Assembly (NCBI GenBank): GCA_033439765.1 | Contig: JAULSN010000001.1 | Coordinates: 1,302,001 to 1,366,000, forward strand | Direction of reading: 5' to 3' | DNA: 64,000 bases | Source: Lasiosphaeria ovina | Lineage: Eukaryota; Ascomycota; Sordariomycetes; Sordariales; Lasiosphaeriaceae | Shown: positions 1 through 11,728 of the stretch, in pieces | How positions within the stretch are numbered: the stretch's first letter is position 1 | How the letters are laid out: each line of letters starts with the position of its first letter | Position numbers and translations under genes: made by a program | The notes under the pieces: generated by a model | Seen by the model: the letters and a program-made list of their open reading frames with translations, nothing else | Database searches by the model: none | What the model was told of the DNA's origin: nothing

Positions 1-2540
1 CGTACCGGATCAACAGAGGCCCGTCGACGGGGTTCTGGGTGCCGGCCAAGGGCCAGGCCATGAACATCATGTTCCACAGCTGCAATGGCTTCAGCATGAC
101 TGTCAATCCCGACCAGTTCAGCGGACCGGACCCCATGTGGCGCGATGTGCTCAACTCGCACCAGAGCCAGCCCTTCCACGTCATGATCGGTGGCGGCGAC
201 CAAATCTACAACGACAAGTGCATGCAAGAGACCAAGCTCTTTAGGGAGTGGCTCATGATCAAGAATCCCCTGCACAAGCACAATGCGCCCTTTACTACCG
301 AGATGCAGAACGAGCTCGAAACCTTCTATCTGGAGCGCTACGCTATGTGGTTCTCTCAGGGCCTATTCGGCATGGCCAACTCGCAGATCCCCATGGTCAA
401 CATGTATGATGACCACGACATCATCGACGGCTTTGGCTCTTACCCCCACCACTTCATGAACTCGCCCGTCTTCTCCGGGCTTGGCAACGTGGCCTTCAAG
501 TACTACATGTTGTTCCAGCACCAGAGCACCGTCGAGGAGACGGAAAAAACGGAGCCGAGCTGGACCCTGGGTGAACGGCCGGGGCCGTACATCACAGAGC
601 GGAGCCGCAGCTTGTTCATGCACCTGGGATCAAAGGTTGCACTCCTCGCCGTCGATGCCCGCACAGAGAGGACGCGCGAGGACGTAATCCGCGAGGACAC
701 GTGGAACAAGATAATAGACCGTTGCTATGCCGAAATCGACAAGGGCAAGACAGAGCACCTCCTCGTCCTCTTGGGCGTACCCGTAGCTTACCCACGGTTG
801 GTGTGGCTCGAGAATATGTAAGTTTGCTGCTAGTACTGCTTCGTACCCGTGCATTTTATCCCTCTTTCCTCTATTATATCTTAGCTGACACTCCCCTGTT
901 CAGCTTGACCTCTCGAGTGTTGGACCCTGTCAAGGCTCTCGGTAAACTCGGCCTCTTTGGCGGGTTTCTCAACAAGTTCGACGGTGGCGTTGAAGTTCTC
1001 GACGATCTGGACGACCACTGGACAGCCAAGAACCACAAACACGAGCGGGCCCTTATAATGGAGGACTTGCAAGACCTAGCGGCCAGCAAGTCTGTCAGAA
1101 TCACGATTCTCAGGTAAGTTTGAATCTAGAACTCTACAATTATCTTGCTGTTGCAACCCGAGACTGACAGTATTACCCAGTGGCGATGTGCACCTCGCGG
1201 CTATCGGCCAGTTCTACTCGAACCCGAAGCTTGGGCATGTGAAGCACAAGGACTTTAGGTACATTCCAAATGTGATCTCATCGGCCATCGTCAACACTCC
1301 ACCGCCCGACCTGATGGCCGACATTCTCAACAAGCGCAACAAGGTGCACCACTTTGACAAGGAGACGGACGAGGACATGATCCCCATCTTCGAGCATGGT
1401 GTCGATGGGAAACCGCGCAATAACAAGCGCCTGCTCCCGCACCGCAATTGGTGCTCCATCCGCGAGTACGTGCCCGGGAACACGCCGCCACACACTCCCG
1501 ACCTCTCGGAACACGACTTCACCCCCCTCGACACTCCTCCGGGTGTGGCCAATGGCGGCGGTGGCGGCGGCCCAGTGGGCCTCTTCCGCCGCCTCTCCAA
1601 GTCGCGCAACCGTGGGCCGTCCTTCCACGGCCCCGACGGCGTTCACGACCGATCTCGCCCACCCATCTCGGGCGGCCTGCTTCGCACCCTGTCCCGTCGC
1701 GCCGGCATTGCCAGTGCTGACGAAGTTGGCAACCATCAGCAGAAACCACCTGGTCTGTTGACACGGACACTCTCGGGGTCCTCCATCAGTGGTCGGTTCG
1801 GCGGGCTATTCCGTCGGCGCAGCAGTACCAAGAAGCACGATGACGGCGGTATCAACGGCAACTGGGGTGCCGAGACCGACGAGGATGACGGCAACAGCTA
1901 CGACCCCCGTCACCGCGGCGGTGGTGTTGGTCTGCGAGGCGGCCTAGGCCCCGCTGGCCATCACCACCAGCCTGTGAGCGGCAGCGATACCAACGATGAC
2001 GATGACGGAGAAGGCTACAGCCGCGAGTACGTCGACGGCGACGAGAGCTACTTCTCCGTCAAAGCGGCAGCAGCGACTGCTCGGGACCACTCCCACAACG
2101 ACAAGCCCCTCCCCCCAGATCCGGCGCCCAGCCCCCCTGCCGCTGCAATGATGAGCGGCGCCGTACCCGCGGCGCCCATGGTCGGCATGTCCAAGGCGGC
2201 ACCGGGGCCCGGTGACGCAGCGCCCGAGCAGGACTTTGCGCCCCGGCCCTTCCACCGCGCTCCGACCGGCCTCTCGGTCAAGCAGCGCAAGCGCGCCGAG
2301 GACTTTGTCGTCAACCTCGAGGGCGGCCTCGAGGTCTGCCTCAACGTCGAGATCAGCCCCCGCGACCCCGGTGGCTCCACCGTTCCCTACCGCCTCGTCG
2401 TCCCCAAGCTGTGGTACGAAGACCTCCCCGAGGATGTCCAGAATGCCGGTTCTGCTACTGCTGGCGCAACGCCCCCTAACCCGGCTGCGCCTTCCGGGAT
2501 AAAGCGCTTCATTAGCCTACGGCGAGGAGCGAGTAAATAG
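1..2540 (+). CDS. PhoD-like metallophosphatase-domain protein (5' truncated by window edge)
   Basis: The gene enters from the left; the first in-frame codon starts at base 3 and 794 residues are visible. Exons are <1-817, 904-1113 and 1181-2540, with introns gtaagt...ttcag and gtaagt...cccag; all frames close. Metal-binding motifs of the PhoD/calcineurin-like fold are in order: GGGDQIYND (189-215), YDDHDIIDGFG (403-435) and, across the second intron, SGDVH (1112-1194). These match the family of fungal PhoD-domain proteins, presumed phosphoesterases; the substrate is unknown. After the catalytic part there is a long tail (about 1450-2260) rich in Gly, Ser, Arg, Asp and Pro, probably disordered. 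A better-ordered closing segment around DFVVNLEGGLEVCLNVEIS (2302-2358) follows. The true start codon is outside the window. Family confidence is high; the biological role is inferred only. Confidence 0.9.
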
Positions 2541-3824
2541 GTCGTGCGATTTGCTTATAACGGTGTTAAAGAGCTCTAGAGATATGGAGTGCAGTATTAT
2601 ATGAAAGAGAGGCGGGATACGGTATTTTACAGAGGTGTTTGTTGATTAGATTAGAGGTGTTATTGTTAATTTGGCAGAGGGAAAAAAAAGCTAGGATACG
2701 CATTGGAAGTGTGTTGTTTGTTTTTTGTTCGTGGCGTGGCAGAGATTTAGTTTACCTTGATGATAAACTTTTTTGGGAGGGGATTTCTTTTTGTTGTTCA
2801 TAAAAAAGTTGATGAGGTAGGAATGGGATGAGTGGATGGATGAAGATGGAAGACCTTTGGAGGAGGAAATCAATACCTTTTTATATGCGTGGCGAGATGA
2901 TATCTAGCGGGAACTTGTTTATTTTCTACCTTGGTTCATTTCATCTTATTTTATATCCCATATCCAGCATGCATAGTTGAATACCTACCTACCTACCCCT
3001 TGGCCAGCTAGCTGTTATTTAGGTATTTGCCTTGCTACCCACTGTTTGCATATTTAGCATCCTACTAGATGAACACCTGGTGGTTGGTTAATCATATCAG
3101 CAGATCCGCTTTGGCGTGTTAATTTTTCTGCCGTTTGTAAGTTTACCAAAAAGTTTATTTCGAGTAATTCAAGGTGTTGTGATTCGTCTTGACTTCCCGT
3201 GATATGTTATCCACCCGGTCCTTTACTTTACAAGCTACACAATTTTCTCGTTGACTTCAAGCCGAGATACTCTGTCTTGCTTTCTTTCCATGTGGCCTTT
3301 TGGGGATTTGGCAGACGTTCCAGACCCTTTGTTGTCAGCTTGTGCGAGCTAGCCAGTATGACTACAAGCTTCTCTGGCCTTGGAATACCTAATTCAAATA
3401 TCACTTATCTCCAAATCGATACCGCAGTAGGTTTGACCTTTTCAGCATTAAGTCTAAAGAGCTAGCTCCTAAGTGTAATGGGTATCGCGAAATCGAGCAC
3501 GACAGGTGCCAAATATTATACACAGGCGCATCCCAGAGCCAGTCTGATGAAGCTGAAGCTCTGGGACAAACGCATTTCCCTCCAGCCAACGCAGTTGCTC
3601 GCCGCCCATCTTTATGTCATCGCAGATACGCTTCCCTTTTCCCATTTTACCGTCCCCCACTAAACCATAGCAGTTTGGGACCAACAAGTCAGAGCTCTTG
3701 ATCATCCCGGCCAAATAACAGAACATCGTCAATACCAGACGGTTTCGCGAGAATAAATCGACCCTAAAGCAGTCCCTCGTTCATCACCCATATTTGCCAC
3801 GGTAAGCACACGTCTGGAAGCACA
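2541..3824. other. Tail-to-tail spacer between PhoD-like gene and sulfate permease gene
   Basis: No gene is supported. Both flanking genes end here, so the 3' UTRs and poly(A) sites must lie inside. The sequence is T-rich near 2560-3200 and contains a short CCTA/CTAC run (about 2979-2996). Short open frames at 3199-3465 and 3478-3663 have no recognisable content. Confidence 0.6.
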
Positions 3825-6580
3825 TCACTTCGTGCTCGTAGGACTTCCCTCGGCCACAGTCGTCTCAGACGAAGACTCGTTCTCGTTTCTCGCCTCGATG
3901 TTGGCAATGGCACTCTGTAGGGCGCTCGTCAGATCGACGTGGAAGAGAGGTCTGTTGTGGCCATGAACAAGAACGGCGCGAGTCCGAGGATTTCGGCTGT
4001 TGACGTTCTTATCACCCTTGGCCTGAGCGGTCATGACCTCACTACTGCTGCCGCCCTTGTGAAGGCCCAGGCCGACTTTGGCGTCTGCTGTCCGCGTGGC
4101 TTGAGGACCGAGCTCCTTTTCGTTAACTTCGAGCTCGGCTGCCGCAGCAGCACTCTGGGAGCCGCCGATCTCAGCCACGCTGAAGATGCTTCGCCAACGC
4201 GTGCGCGGTCCGTCGCCGCGCTCTGTCGGGTAGCCGAAACCGGCATTGACGAGGGCGCGCTTGGTCCAGCGGTTGGTGATACAAGCAATATGCCAGTCAA
4301 CGACATTGGGAGACGCATAGCGGTCGAGTTGGTTGCGAACATCAATCATCTGCTGCACAGACGTGATGTCAACGTGATTAACCGAGCTAAAGTCAAGGAT
4401 GATAGCCTTGAGGGTCGGCAGCGAAGTGTCCACATCAACCGTCCCAGCTTCAAGGCCTGCCGCAGCAGCCGCCTTAAGCTTTCTGCGAGACGGACCAGGG
4501 TCGTTCCAAGGACGGTCGCCGGGTCGCTGAAATTCGGTGAGATTGGTCCGGCGTGTGTGGGAGAAAATGAATTGCACCATGTACTCCAAGCTGTGGCTGG
4601 CGTTGGGATAGCTGAAGCCCTCCGAAAACCGATAGATGAAGACGCCGGGGTAAGGATTGCCAAGCTCCACCTCCGGGTTGGAGCCGTCAGCATGCGTTAT
4701 GGGCAAAAAGACATTCCGGTAAGGAACCTCTGCCGAGCCCGTGAACGTTCCATACTCGCTCACGGCCTGGCGGCTATCACCGATGACGTGGTCGTCCAGA
4801 ACTGAGTGCACCCTAACACGACCCAGGAACCGGCCCCTCGTACGGAGAATTCGGTAAAGAAGCAGCGCAGCCGACATACAGATAGTGGTGTAAATACCGT
4901 TCTCGATGGTGGAGAAGACGGTGACAAACACTCCGGCAAAGAAGATGACGACTTCAAGAGGCGAGATGAGCCAAAACTGATACACCGTGTTGGGAGGTGT
5001 GATGAGGTCTCCAACCGCGTGGATGATGACGGCAGCCAGCGAGGCGTTGGGGATATAGTAGAAAACAGCGGGTAGAGCATAGATGGCCAGCAGAACCACA
5101 CAAGCTGTAATGACACCCGCGAACGGCGTGCGAACGCCGGCCTTGGACTTAATGGCGGTACGGCTGAACGAGCCGGTCGCGGCATACCCGCCGAGGAACG
5201 GACCCAGCATGTTGGTAACGCCAATGGCCACCATCTCTTGCGACGGGTCAATCCTGTAGTTGTTTACGCGTCCGAACGACTTGGAGATGGCAATGTGTTC
5301 AATCAACAAGACGATGACGGTGGCGGGCAGGTAGCTGAGTAGGCCACTCGCAACACGCTCGTTGAGCACCGGAACAGCTGCGTTTTGGAAACCTATTACA
5401 GTCCATGTTAGCGCCCCAAAATACTTAGCATAATCTGTAGGTCACGAAAAGAAAAGGATGGGAAAACTCACCTCTCGGGACAGTAAGCAAAATGCTGAAC
5501 TTGACCTGTTTTTCGGGAAGACCCCTGTTGACCAAGTAACTGATGAGTGTGTATAGGAGAATGACAAACACAGTTCTTAGCGTCGAGAGGAAGAAGAAGA
5601 GCCGTTGGTGCTGTGACCACCGACGTGCAGCAAAGGAGCAGAACCCCCTGATCAGATACAGCATGGCAAGAGCCGTCAGTCCCATAGCAGCGTCCAACTT
5701 CGTCCTAGGAAGTCCCTGCAAGGTGTGGATGAAGACCAGATATGACGCATCTCTTGTCGAGAAGCCCGTGATGCCCATCATAGTGGGAATCTGGCCGACG
5801 GCAATGCTGATAGCTGAGCCCGTCATAAAGGCCGAAAGTGCAGTGAGGGAGATGAGGTCGACGATCCAGCCGCAGCGAATGAGCCCGATGAATACGACGA
5901 TGGCACCCGCCAGAATAGCGAGGGCCGATGCAATAACGTGGCCTGGAACATCGGGTAACGCAATCTTCATGTCCGCGACAACGCTGCCGGTAACTTGTGA
6001 CATGACGGCAACTGGCTGTTCCGGTATAAGCAACTCTGAGCTAACTGTGGTATGGTCGAGAGGCTAACCTACTCCGATGGTGATATCCTTGGACGTGGCA
6101 AAAAACCAGTAGACCAAGACACCCATAAAAGAAGAGTAGAGGCCAAACTGGACCGGTAGATTAGCCAGCTTGGCATATGCCATTCCCTGGGGAACGACAA
6201 CAGCGCCAATGGTGATACCTAGAGTTTGGGAAGGTTGGGGCCGTTAGCGGACCGAAGCTCTCGAATGTGGGTTAAAGAAAATGGAAAGGGTTGGGGGCGT
6301 TCTTACCAGCAACGAGATCCCCTATGAGCCATTGCAGGTTGTAAAAGCTGATCCACGACAGGAATGGAAAGAGAGATAGCAAATACGACTGGACCTGAGT
6401 GCCAGAGGCCATGGTGTTGAGAAAGACGTCGGCTGTCCGAGGAAGCTCCTCTATAAAGGTCTCGCCTGTCTGGCCGGATAGGACAGACTCTCCACGGCTA
6501 ACCTCATCCTGGTACGGCTCTCCGGCTCTGAGCTTGATGCCCAGGCCCTTCGCCAACAAATGGCCAGCCTTTGTTGCCAT
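3825..6580 (-). CDS. Sulfate permease, SulP (SLC26) family with STAS domain
   Basis: Exons on the minus strand are 6580-6307, 6218-6069, 6011-5472 and 5392-3825, giving 843 residues, close to yeast Sul1/Sul2 and Neurospora CYS-13/CYS-14. The family signature LFPFLSWISFYNLQWLIGDL is encoded at the end of exon 1, VPQGMAYAKLANLPVQFGLY in exon 2, ITIGVVAVMS across the second intron, and GFQNAAVPVLNERVASG across the third. Multiple hydrophobic helices follow. A C-terminal STAS domain (about residues 560-720) contains LKAIILDFSSVNHVDITS. The protein should take up sulfate by proton symport at the plasma membrane and feed sulfur assimilation. I looked upstream for the CYS3 bZIP palindrome (ATGRYRYCAT) and did not see it. 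The start at 6580 fits the family N-terminus; the transport substrate is by homology only. Confidence 0.93.
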
Positions 6581-7025
6581 ATCGACGTCGCAAAGCTGTG
6601 GTTGTTTGATGGCGACCGGAGTGATAGACCTCAGAACGAGGGAAGGCGGGAAGCCCCGGGAAATATATTGGAAGGGGATGCAGTGTTAACCAGTGCGATG
6701 TCGCGGTCGATCAACCGGAGAGTGTGACAGGGTTCCGGTGTGCGGGAACGAGGCGGAGACCCCGAAGTTGGCCGTTGCCGCTTTCTGTGGGGACCTTGGT
6801 GGTACAAGGCTAGAGGCCCGCAGGGGGTGCTGTGATGCACTGATGGGAGAGCTGAATGTCTGTCGCTTGGGCGGGCAGCAGCCGAGGCTCCTGTGGAACT
6901 GAGGTCTGTCCCCGGATTGTCTAGATGGTTCCAGGTCTAGATGGCGAGCACAGTGGCAACCAGCTAAGGCAAAGTAGAATGGGCCGCGGAGGTGACAAGA
7001 AGATGGCGCCTGGATGATCGCCGGG

Positions 7026-7032
7026 TATAAAA
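7026..7032 (+). promoter_or_regulatory. TATA-box-like element without an assigned gene
   Basis: A consensus TATAAAA reads on the plus strand. The flanking gene on the left is on the minus strand and starts at 6580, so this element does not point at it. The only plus-strand frame nearby (7172-7408) is not recognisable. It may be chance or may mark an unannotated transcript. Confidence 0.25.
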
Positions 7033-9004
7033 GCAGCACAGATCAGACGGACGTCTTGAGATGCCCTGGAAGCTTCAGAAGTCAAATTAACGGCAGCGGT
7101 GGAGCTGGAGCTGGAACTGGCTGGAGCTGTCTAGAGGTGAAGCTGGCTGATATGTTGTTCGTTGATGAGATGTGACAAACATGGGGCCGAGATGGCGAGC
7201 TGGCATGTGTCGTAATGATGGAAAAATCACCAACGATGGCGAAGATGTGAGCCACCTTTTAGGATTTGCGAGTATAAGGTATGCAAGTCAAGATGCCTTA
7301 GGTTATCCGCCTTTGATTCCACAAGTAACTTTCAAGGCACTCAAGGTACCTAGTGTCTTGGTGGTGACTTCCGCGGAAGCTCTTCAGATCCAGGCGGGAC
7401 CTTATTAGACAGCGGAGGGAACGATGACAGGCAGGGTCTAACCACCCAACCTGGAAGCCGGTAAGAGGCTAAGGAAAATCGAGGGTGGCCCAGACTGGAG
7501 TCTTCGTCCTCGAGAAAAAAGAAAAGAAAAAAAAAGAGAAGCCGAAAAGTAAAGTCAGGGTATCGTATGAAACGAGAGCTTGCTGTATCGCCGAATATCG
7601 ACACAGCAAGGTGATGCGAGGTTGTGATTGGGCGGTCCTAAGCAGCTCGGGGCGACTGACGTCTCTATGGATACAGAGCGGAGCCCGGCACAGGTTGCGA
7701 GTGGGCACCGGCGAGATGGCGGCGATGGTGCAATCGATTTGTTTGCCTCTCACAACCCAGAGCGCAGGAGTAACGTGGGGATGGGCAAGCTTCTTGCTTG
7801 CTTCGAGAAGTCAAGAAGCGACCAGGGGCGGAGGAAGGTGGAAAGAGGATGCTGCACGGTGGGGAACACAGGGGCCATCCTCGGGTTTGCGTTGCCACAG
7901 TAGGTTGTCACGAAATGTTGCCATCGACGAGTTCACCTAATAAATTAAGCAGCTGGAGATACTTAGGGTGGAAGGACAGGATGGGCACTGGCAACGGCGG
8001 GGCCCGAAATGCGCTGCCTTCCATTGCCTAAGGTTACCTTAAGGTAGGTATGGAAGGTATGATACGGACAAAAATGAGAATGGAAGTTGCGGAGGTCCGC
8101 ATGTCAGCACCACGCGCCGCCGGCCTGGCAGGGAGTTAAGCTTTTAAGGTATTGCAGCCTCACGGCTGCAGACACCATCACACCTTTGCTTCCCAGCAAG
8201 GTCATCATGCCGGGGAACTGTGAGACTGTGGAGGGTCGGGTGGTCCGCCGGTTCCCATCTCATTGCCAGTAATTCGCGCGTTTGTGCTCACCATCGCGGT
8301 CAGGATAGGCTGATGGGCTCCTTCACGAAGGAGTAAGGAAGGTTTTGGGGGCGTGGGACTCCCACACCGATTCCCGCAGCCTGGGAACCTAAGGTGGTGG
8401 GGAGACGATGGCGCAATGAGAGCCAAAATTGTGTGCTCGATTGAGCTGTCAGCCACGAGACCGACACCTCTAGTCTCCTTAGGTCCAATACGCGATGCAT
8501 CGACGCTCCGTTGGCTGCTAGGCTCAAGCTTTTACCAAGGTCGTCTAAAAGATCTGACATCCACAGAGAGTCTTGGCTTCCATCGATCTAAGCTTGCACA
8601 TGCCGAAAGCTTGGATGCAGGCTCGATCTTGAACTTGGCTTGGCAACGGCCTCCGGGTGGCGCTCATTTCACGCGATTAATACCGAACCCGTGGAGCCTG
8701 CCAGTTGTATAAAAGAATACCGAAGACCGGAGAGTCCTCTCATGCAAGAATAAATGATGGAAACCCAACAAGTGGTATATGTATCGAAGACGATAAAATT
8801 AGGTGTGAAAAACTCGAGGTAGCATTCGACCCATCGAGATCTGAGCGAGATTTCGGGATGACGTTATCGAGCCAAACGCGGAGCCCCGTCAGGCGGCCAC
8901 GCCCTAACCAATCACATTTCTTTTTATGTCCTGTTCAGGAAGCCGGGACGCGGCTTCGGGGTCGGCAGTGGATCCCCACTCGGCCTCTGGTAGTATTCGG
9001 TACT

Positions 9005-9047
9005 AGCTGCCTGAGGTTTAGAGTAGTAATCTCGACCTCAGGCAGCT
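9005..9047. repeat. Perfect 13-bp inverted repeat, 17-nt loop
   Basis: The left arm AGCTGCCTGAGGT (9005-9017) is the exact reverse complement of the right arm ACCTCAGGCAGCT (9035-9047). The arms do not extend in either direction. It lies in the BUB2 upstream spacer, about 750 bp before the start codon, in sequence with no coding signal. It could be a hairpin in a transcript, a site for a dimeric factor, or the remnant of a short inverted-repeat element; no flanking target-site duplication is evident. Confidence 0.85.
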
Positions 9048-9795
9048 CATTACCAAGTGGTCTAGTTTGGCAACGTGGGATGCCCAACACTGAAAACTAC
9101 CTAGGTAGGTTTGTAAATTTTGAAGAGGCACCAAGCACGTAGCTTTGTTATCAATTAGCTTATTCGAGCCCTCGAGTGTGTCTCGGCTGACGGAGAGCCC
9201 GCTGTCGGATGACCACGACAGGACAAATCAGAGGGTTTGGTGTCACCCACGAGCGAGACACTGTTCCTCTTCTTTTCTTCTCTTTACATCCTCTATGGGC
9301 TGTCTTTTTTCGTTTGTCATTCGCCGAGACAATGGAAATTGAAAACTTGCAGTTGCAGGCCTGATGTAGGGTCGCCTGCAGAATGCGGGGAGTAGATGGG
9401 CGCTTCACGATCGCCAAGAATCTTAATACAACCATGCAAAGACGACAGCATTGCAAAAAGAAAGAAAATTTTTGGGGCGCTGAGAAAGCAGTGACGTCTT
9501 GAACTCTTGTTTTATCGAAAGCAGAAGCCTTGGGGTTGGCGAGGTCCGTAGATCGCAGCAGTAATACGGAACAATACGAAGTAATTGGACGGAAGTGTGG
9601 GCAGAAGACGCGGTGTCGCGAAAACAACACGAGCGCCCGGCGCCCGCAGCGTGTCCAGCCACCCCCGCTCGGGCCTATTTGGATAAAAGAAGCTCAGGGA
9701 GGCGCACACCGCCAACGTCACTGCCTCACAAAGCGCGACTTGACAGCTCACCCTACAACGAGTTTGCGCAAGCGGTGCGAAATTCAATTGCTGCA

Positions 9796-11728
9796 ATGAC
9801 TCTGCGCGAGCTGAATCACCAAAGCGACAAGATGATGTCGAGCCCCTCCAAGGAGGCAGCCATCCACATGGCGGCTGCACTTGCGCCTGCACCTCCCGGT
9901 CCGGGTCCGAATCTCAATCTGAATCTGAATCTGCCCTCCACGATGCAGCTCCACCCGCCGCCGTCCCCCGGCACTCATCGCACCCTCCGGAGATTGCAGT
10001 CGGCCCATAGCCTGGGAGCAAAGGCCGCGAACCAGCCGTCGCTCATTTCGCAGCAGAGGCTCCAGCAACAGCAGCTCCAGTTCCACCAGTATCAACAACT
10101 TCAACTTCAGCAGCAGCAGACGCAGACGCAAACGCAGCAGCAGCAGCAGCAGCAACGGCCACCACCGATATTTCGAGAATTGCAACCGGCGTTTCAACTA
10201 CAGCCCCAACTTCAACCCCAATCCCAACCGCAGTTCCTACAACGGGATCAGCGCGATCGGCAATTCCAACCTCTACAACAGCAACTCATCCAGCAGCACA
10301 ACCAGCAGCATTACCAGCAGCACAGCCAGCAGAGGGCTGCCTCGCCGCCGCGCAGAAATGCTAGCATCAACCGTTCGCCCCAGAGAGGTCGCGCCAATAG
10401 CGATGCCCCCTTGACCCAGCCACCGCTCGGCCTCGTGACAGTGAATAAGCGCTCTGCGCTGAGCAGGCGGTCGCTGGCCGCCGATGCCATGTCTCTTGAG
10501 AGGCTTGTGCGCGATGGGCCTCCTAATGGCGATGTCGAAGGCGCGCTCGAGAGTACGCGCCTCAAGATTCTTGACCAGGGCATCAAGTCTGACAACGATG
10601 GCATGGTGAGACTAGATTCCTGACCCTCAAAAGTCAATAGGTTGTGTTAGCTGACATGCCACGCGCGCACCCAACAATAGTCCTCTCTCCGCATCTACGT
10701 TTGGCTGATCCTGCTCAACTCTCCCGTCCTCGAGACCGATGCCTACCTGGCCCTGATCCATCGTGGCGCCTCCCCTGCCTACTCCAAGATCCGCAACGAC
10801 ACGTTCCGCACCCTGACAACGGACCCACTCTTCCGCCGCCGCGTGAGCGAAGCGAGCCTCATCCGCCTGCTCAACGCCATCGCGTGGAAGCTCTATGACG
10901 CGCGCGAGGAGCGCACTTCGGGCACGGCCATGGCCATGATGTCAATGGCGCGGGATCCGAGCATGAATATTCGCTCCCGCCAGTCCCTGCCGGCAGAGCA
11001 CTCCAACGGCGGCAGCCGGCCTGGAACCGGCCACGGGAGCACGGGACACTCGTCTCACGCAGCCTCGTCGCCCGCGGCCAAGAACCGCGCGCGAGCGCTG
11101 ACGCTGACGACGGAGGGTTCCGAGACGAGCGGCGTGGCATCCGAGCCGGGCACTTACGTCCAGGGCATGAACGTGCTCGCGGCGCCGTTCCTGTATGCGG
11201 CGCGCAGCGAGGCCGAGGCCTTCATCGGTTTTCACCAGCTGCTGACGCGCGAGTGCCCTGGCTATATCCGCGGCGCCATGGACGGCGTCCACAAGGGCCT
11301 GGCGCTGGTCGATAAGGTGCTGGCCATCATCGACCCCAAGCTCAGCCTGTATCTGCTTTCAAAGAACATGTCGGCCGAGATATATGCCTTCCCCTCGGTT
11401 CTCACGCTCTGCGCCTGCACCCCGCCCTTGCCCGAAGTTCTGCGCCTGTGGGACTTTCTCTTTGCATACGGTCCGCACCTTAACATTCTGTGCATCGTTG
11501 CGCAGCTCGTCATGATCCGCGCCAAGATTATGGAGTCGCCCAGGTAAGCTTATCTCTGTCTCGTGGCTGCCAAGAACTTGCGACTAACAAATCCTCTGTG
11601 GCAGTCCGAACAAGCTTCTTAGGTCGTTCCCTGCATTGCAGGCGGACCAGATCAAGAGCGCGACCATTGGCATCATAGCAAAGATCCCAGATGACATCTA
11701 CGCCGAGATTGTCGCCCATGCCCGATAG
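9796..11728 (+). CDS. BUB2: Bub2/Cdc16 Rab-GAP (TBC domain), mitotic exit/septation checkpoint
   Basis: Exons 9796-10605, 10681-11543 and 11605-11728 give 598 residues. The C-terminal half is a TBC domain closely resembling fission yeast Cdc16: SPAYSKIRNDTFRTLTTDP, TYVQGMNVLAAPFLY, SAEIYAFPSVLTLCAC and LRLWDFLFAYG. Both catalytic fingers are visible: I307-x-x-D310-x-x-R313 (Arg codon 10807-10809) and YVQ with Gln431 (11161-11163). With a Byr4/Bfa1 partner this family stimulates GTP hydrolysis by Spg1/Tem1 at spindle poles and restrains septation and mitotic exit. Unlike the short yeast proteins, the first ~240 residues are low complexity with a long glutamine-rich block (about 10045-10340), and about 60 residues are inserted before the Gln finger. 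The same frame is open back to 9595, so an earlier start cannot be excluded; 9796 is the last good ATG before family-unlike sequence. Confidence 0.9.
10045..10340 (+). repeat. CAG/CAA-rich polyglutamine-encoding tract in BUB2
   Basis: In-frame CAG and CAA codons dominate this segment, including a pure seven-CAG run at about 10135-10154. It encodes runs of Gln mixed with Leu, Pro and His. It is inside the first BUB2 exon and stays in frame, so it is translated; it is absent from yeast Bub2/Cdc16. Confidence 0.85.

Larger units (their letters stand above)
6581..9795. other. 3.2-kb divergent spacer between sulfate permease and BUB2
   Basis: It must hold both promoters. On the plus strand TATAAAA occurs at 7026-7032 with no gene after it, and GGATAAAAG at 9681-9689 lies about 110 bp before the BUB2 start and could be its TATA element. 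The words CCTAAGG, TTAGG and TAGGTA recur (7300-7306, 8030-8051, 9097-9107). A perfect hairpin lies at 9005-9047. A purine-rich stretch is at 7511-7550. Open frames here (7485-7940, 8353-8712, 8705-9142) show no domain or paired splice structure. Confidence 0.6.

Noticed and set aside
3939..4805. 288-codon plus-strand frame opposite the sulfate permease
   Set aside because: It is a shadow of the STAS-coding exon; no independent start or splice signal.
6581..7200. Possible CYS3 bZIP site for the sulfate permease
   Set aside because: Several ATG...CAT-like strings were checked; none meets the ATGRYRYCAT consensus.
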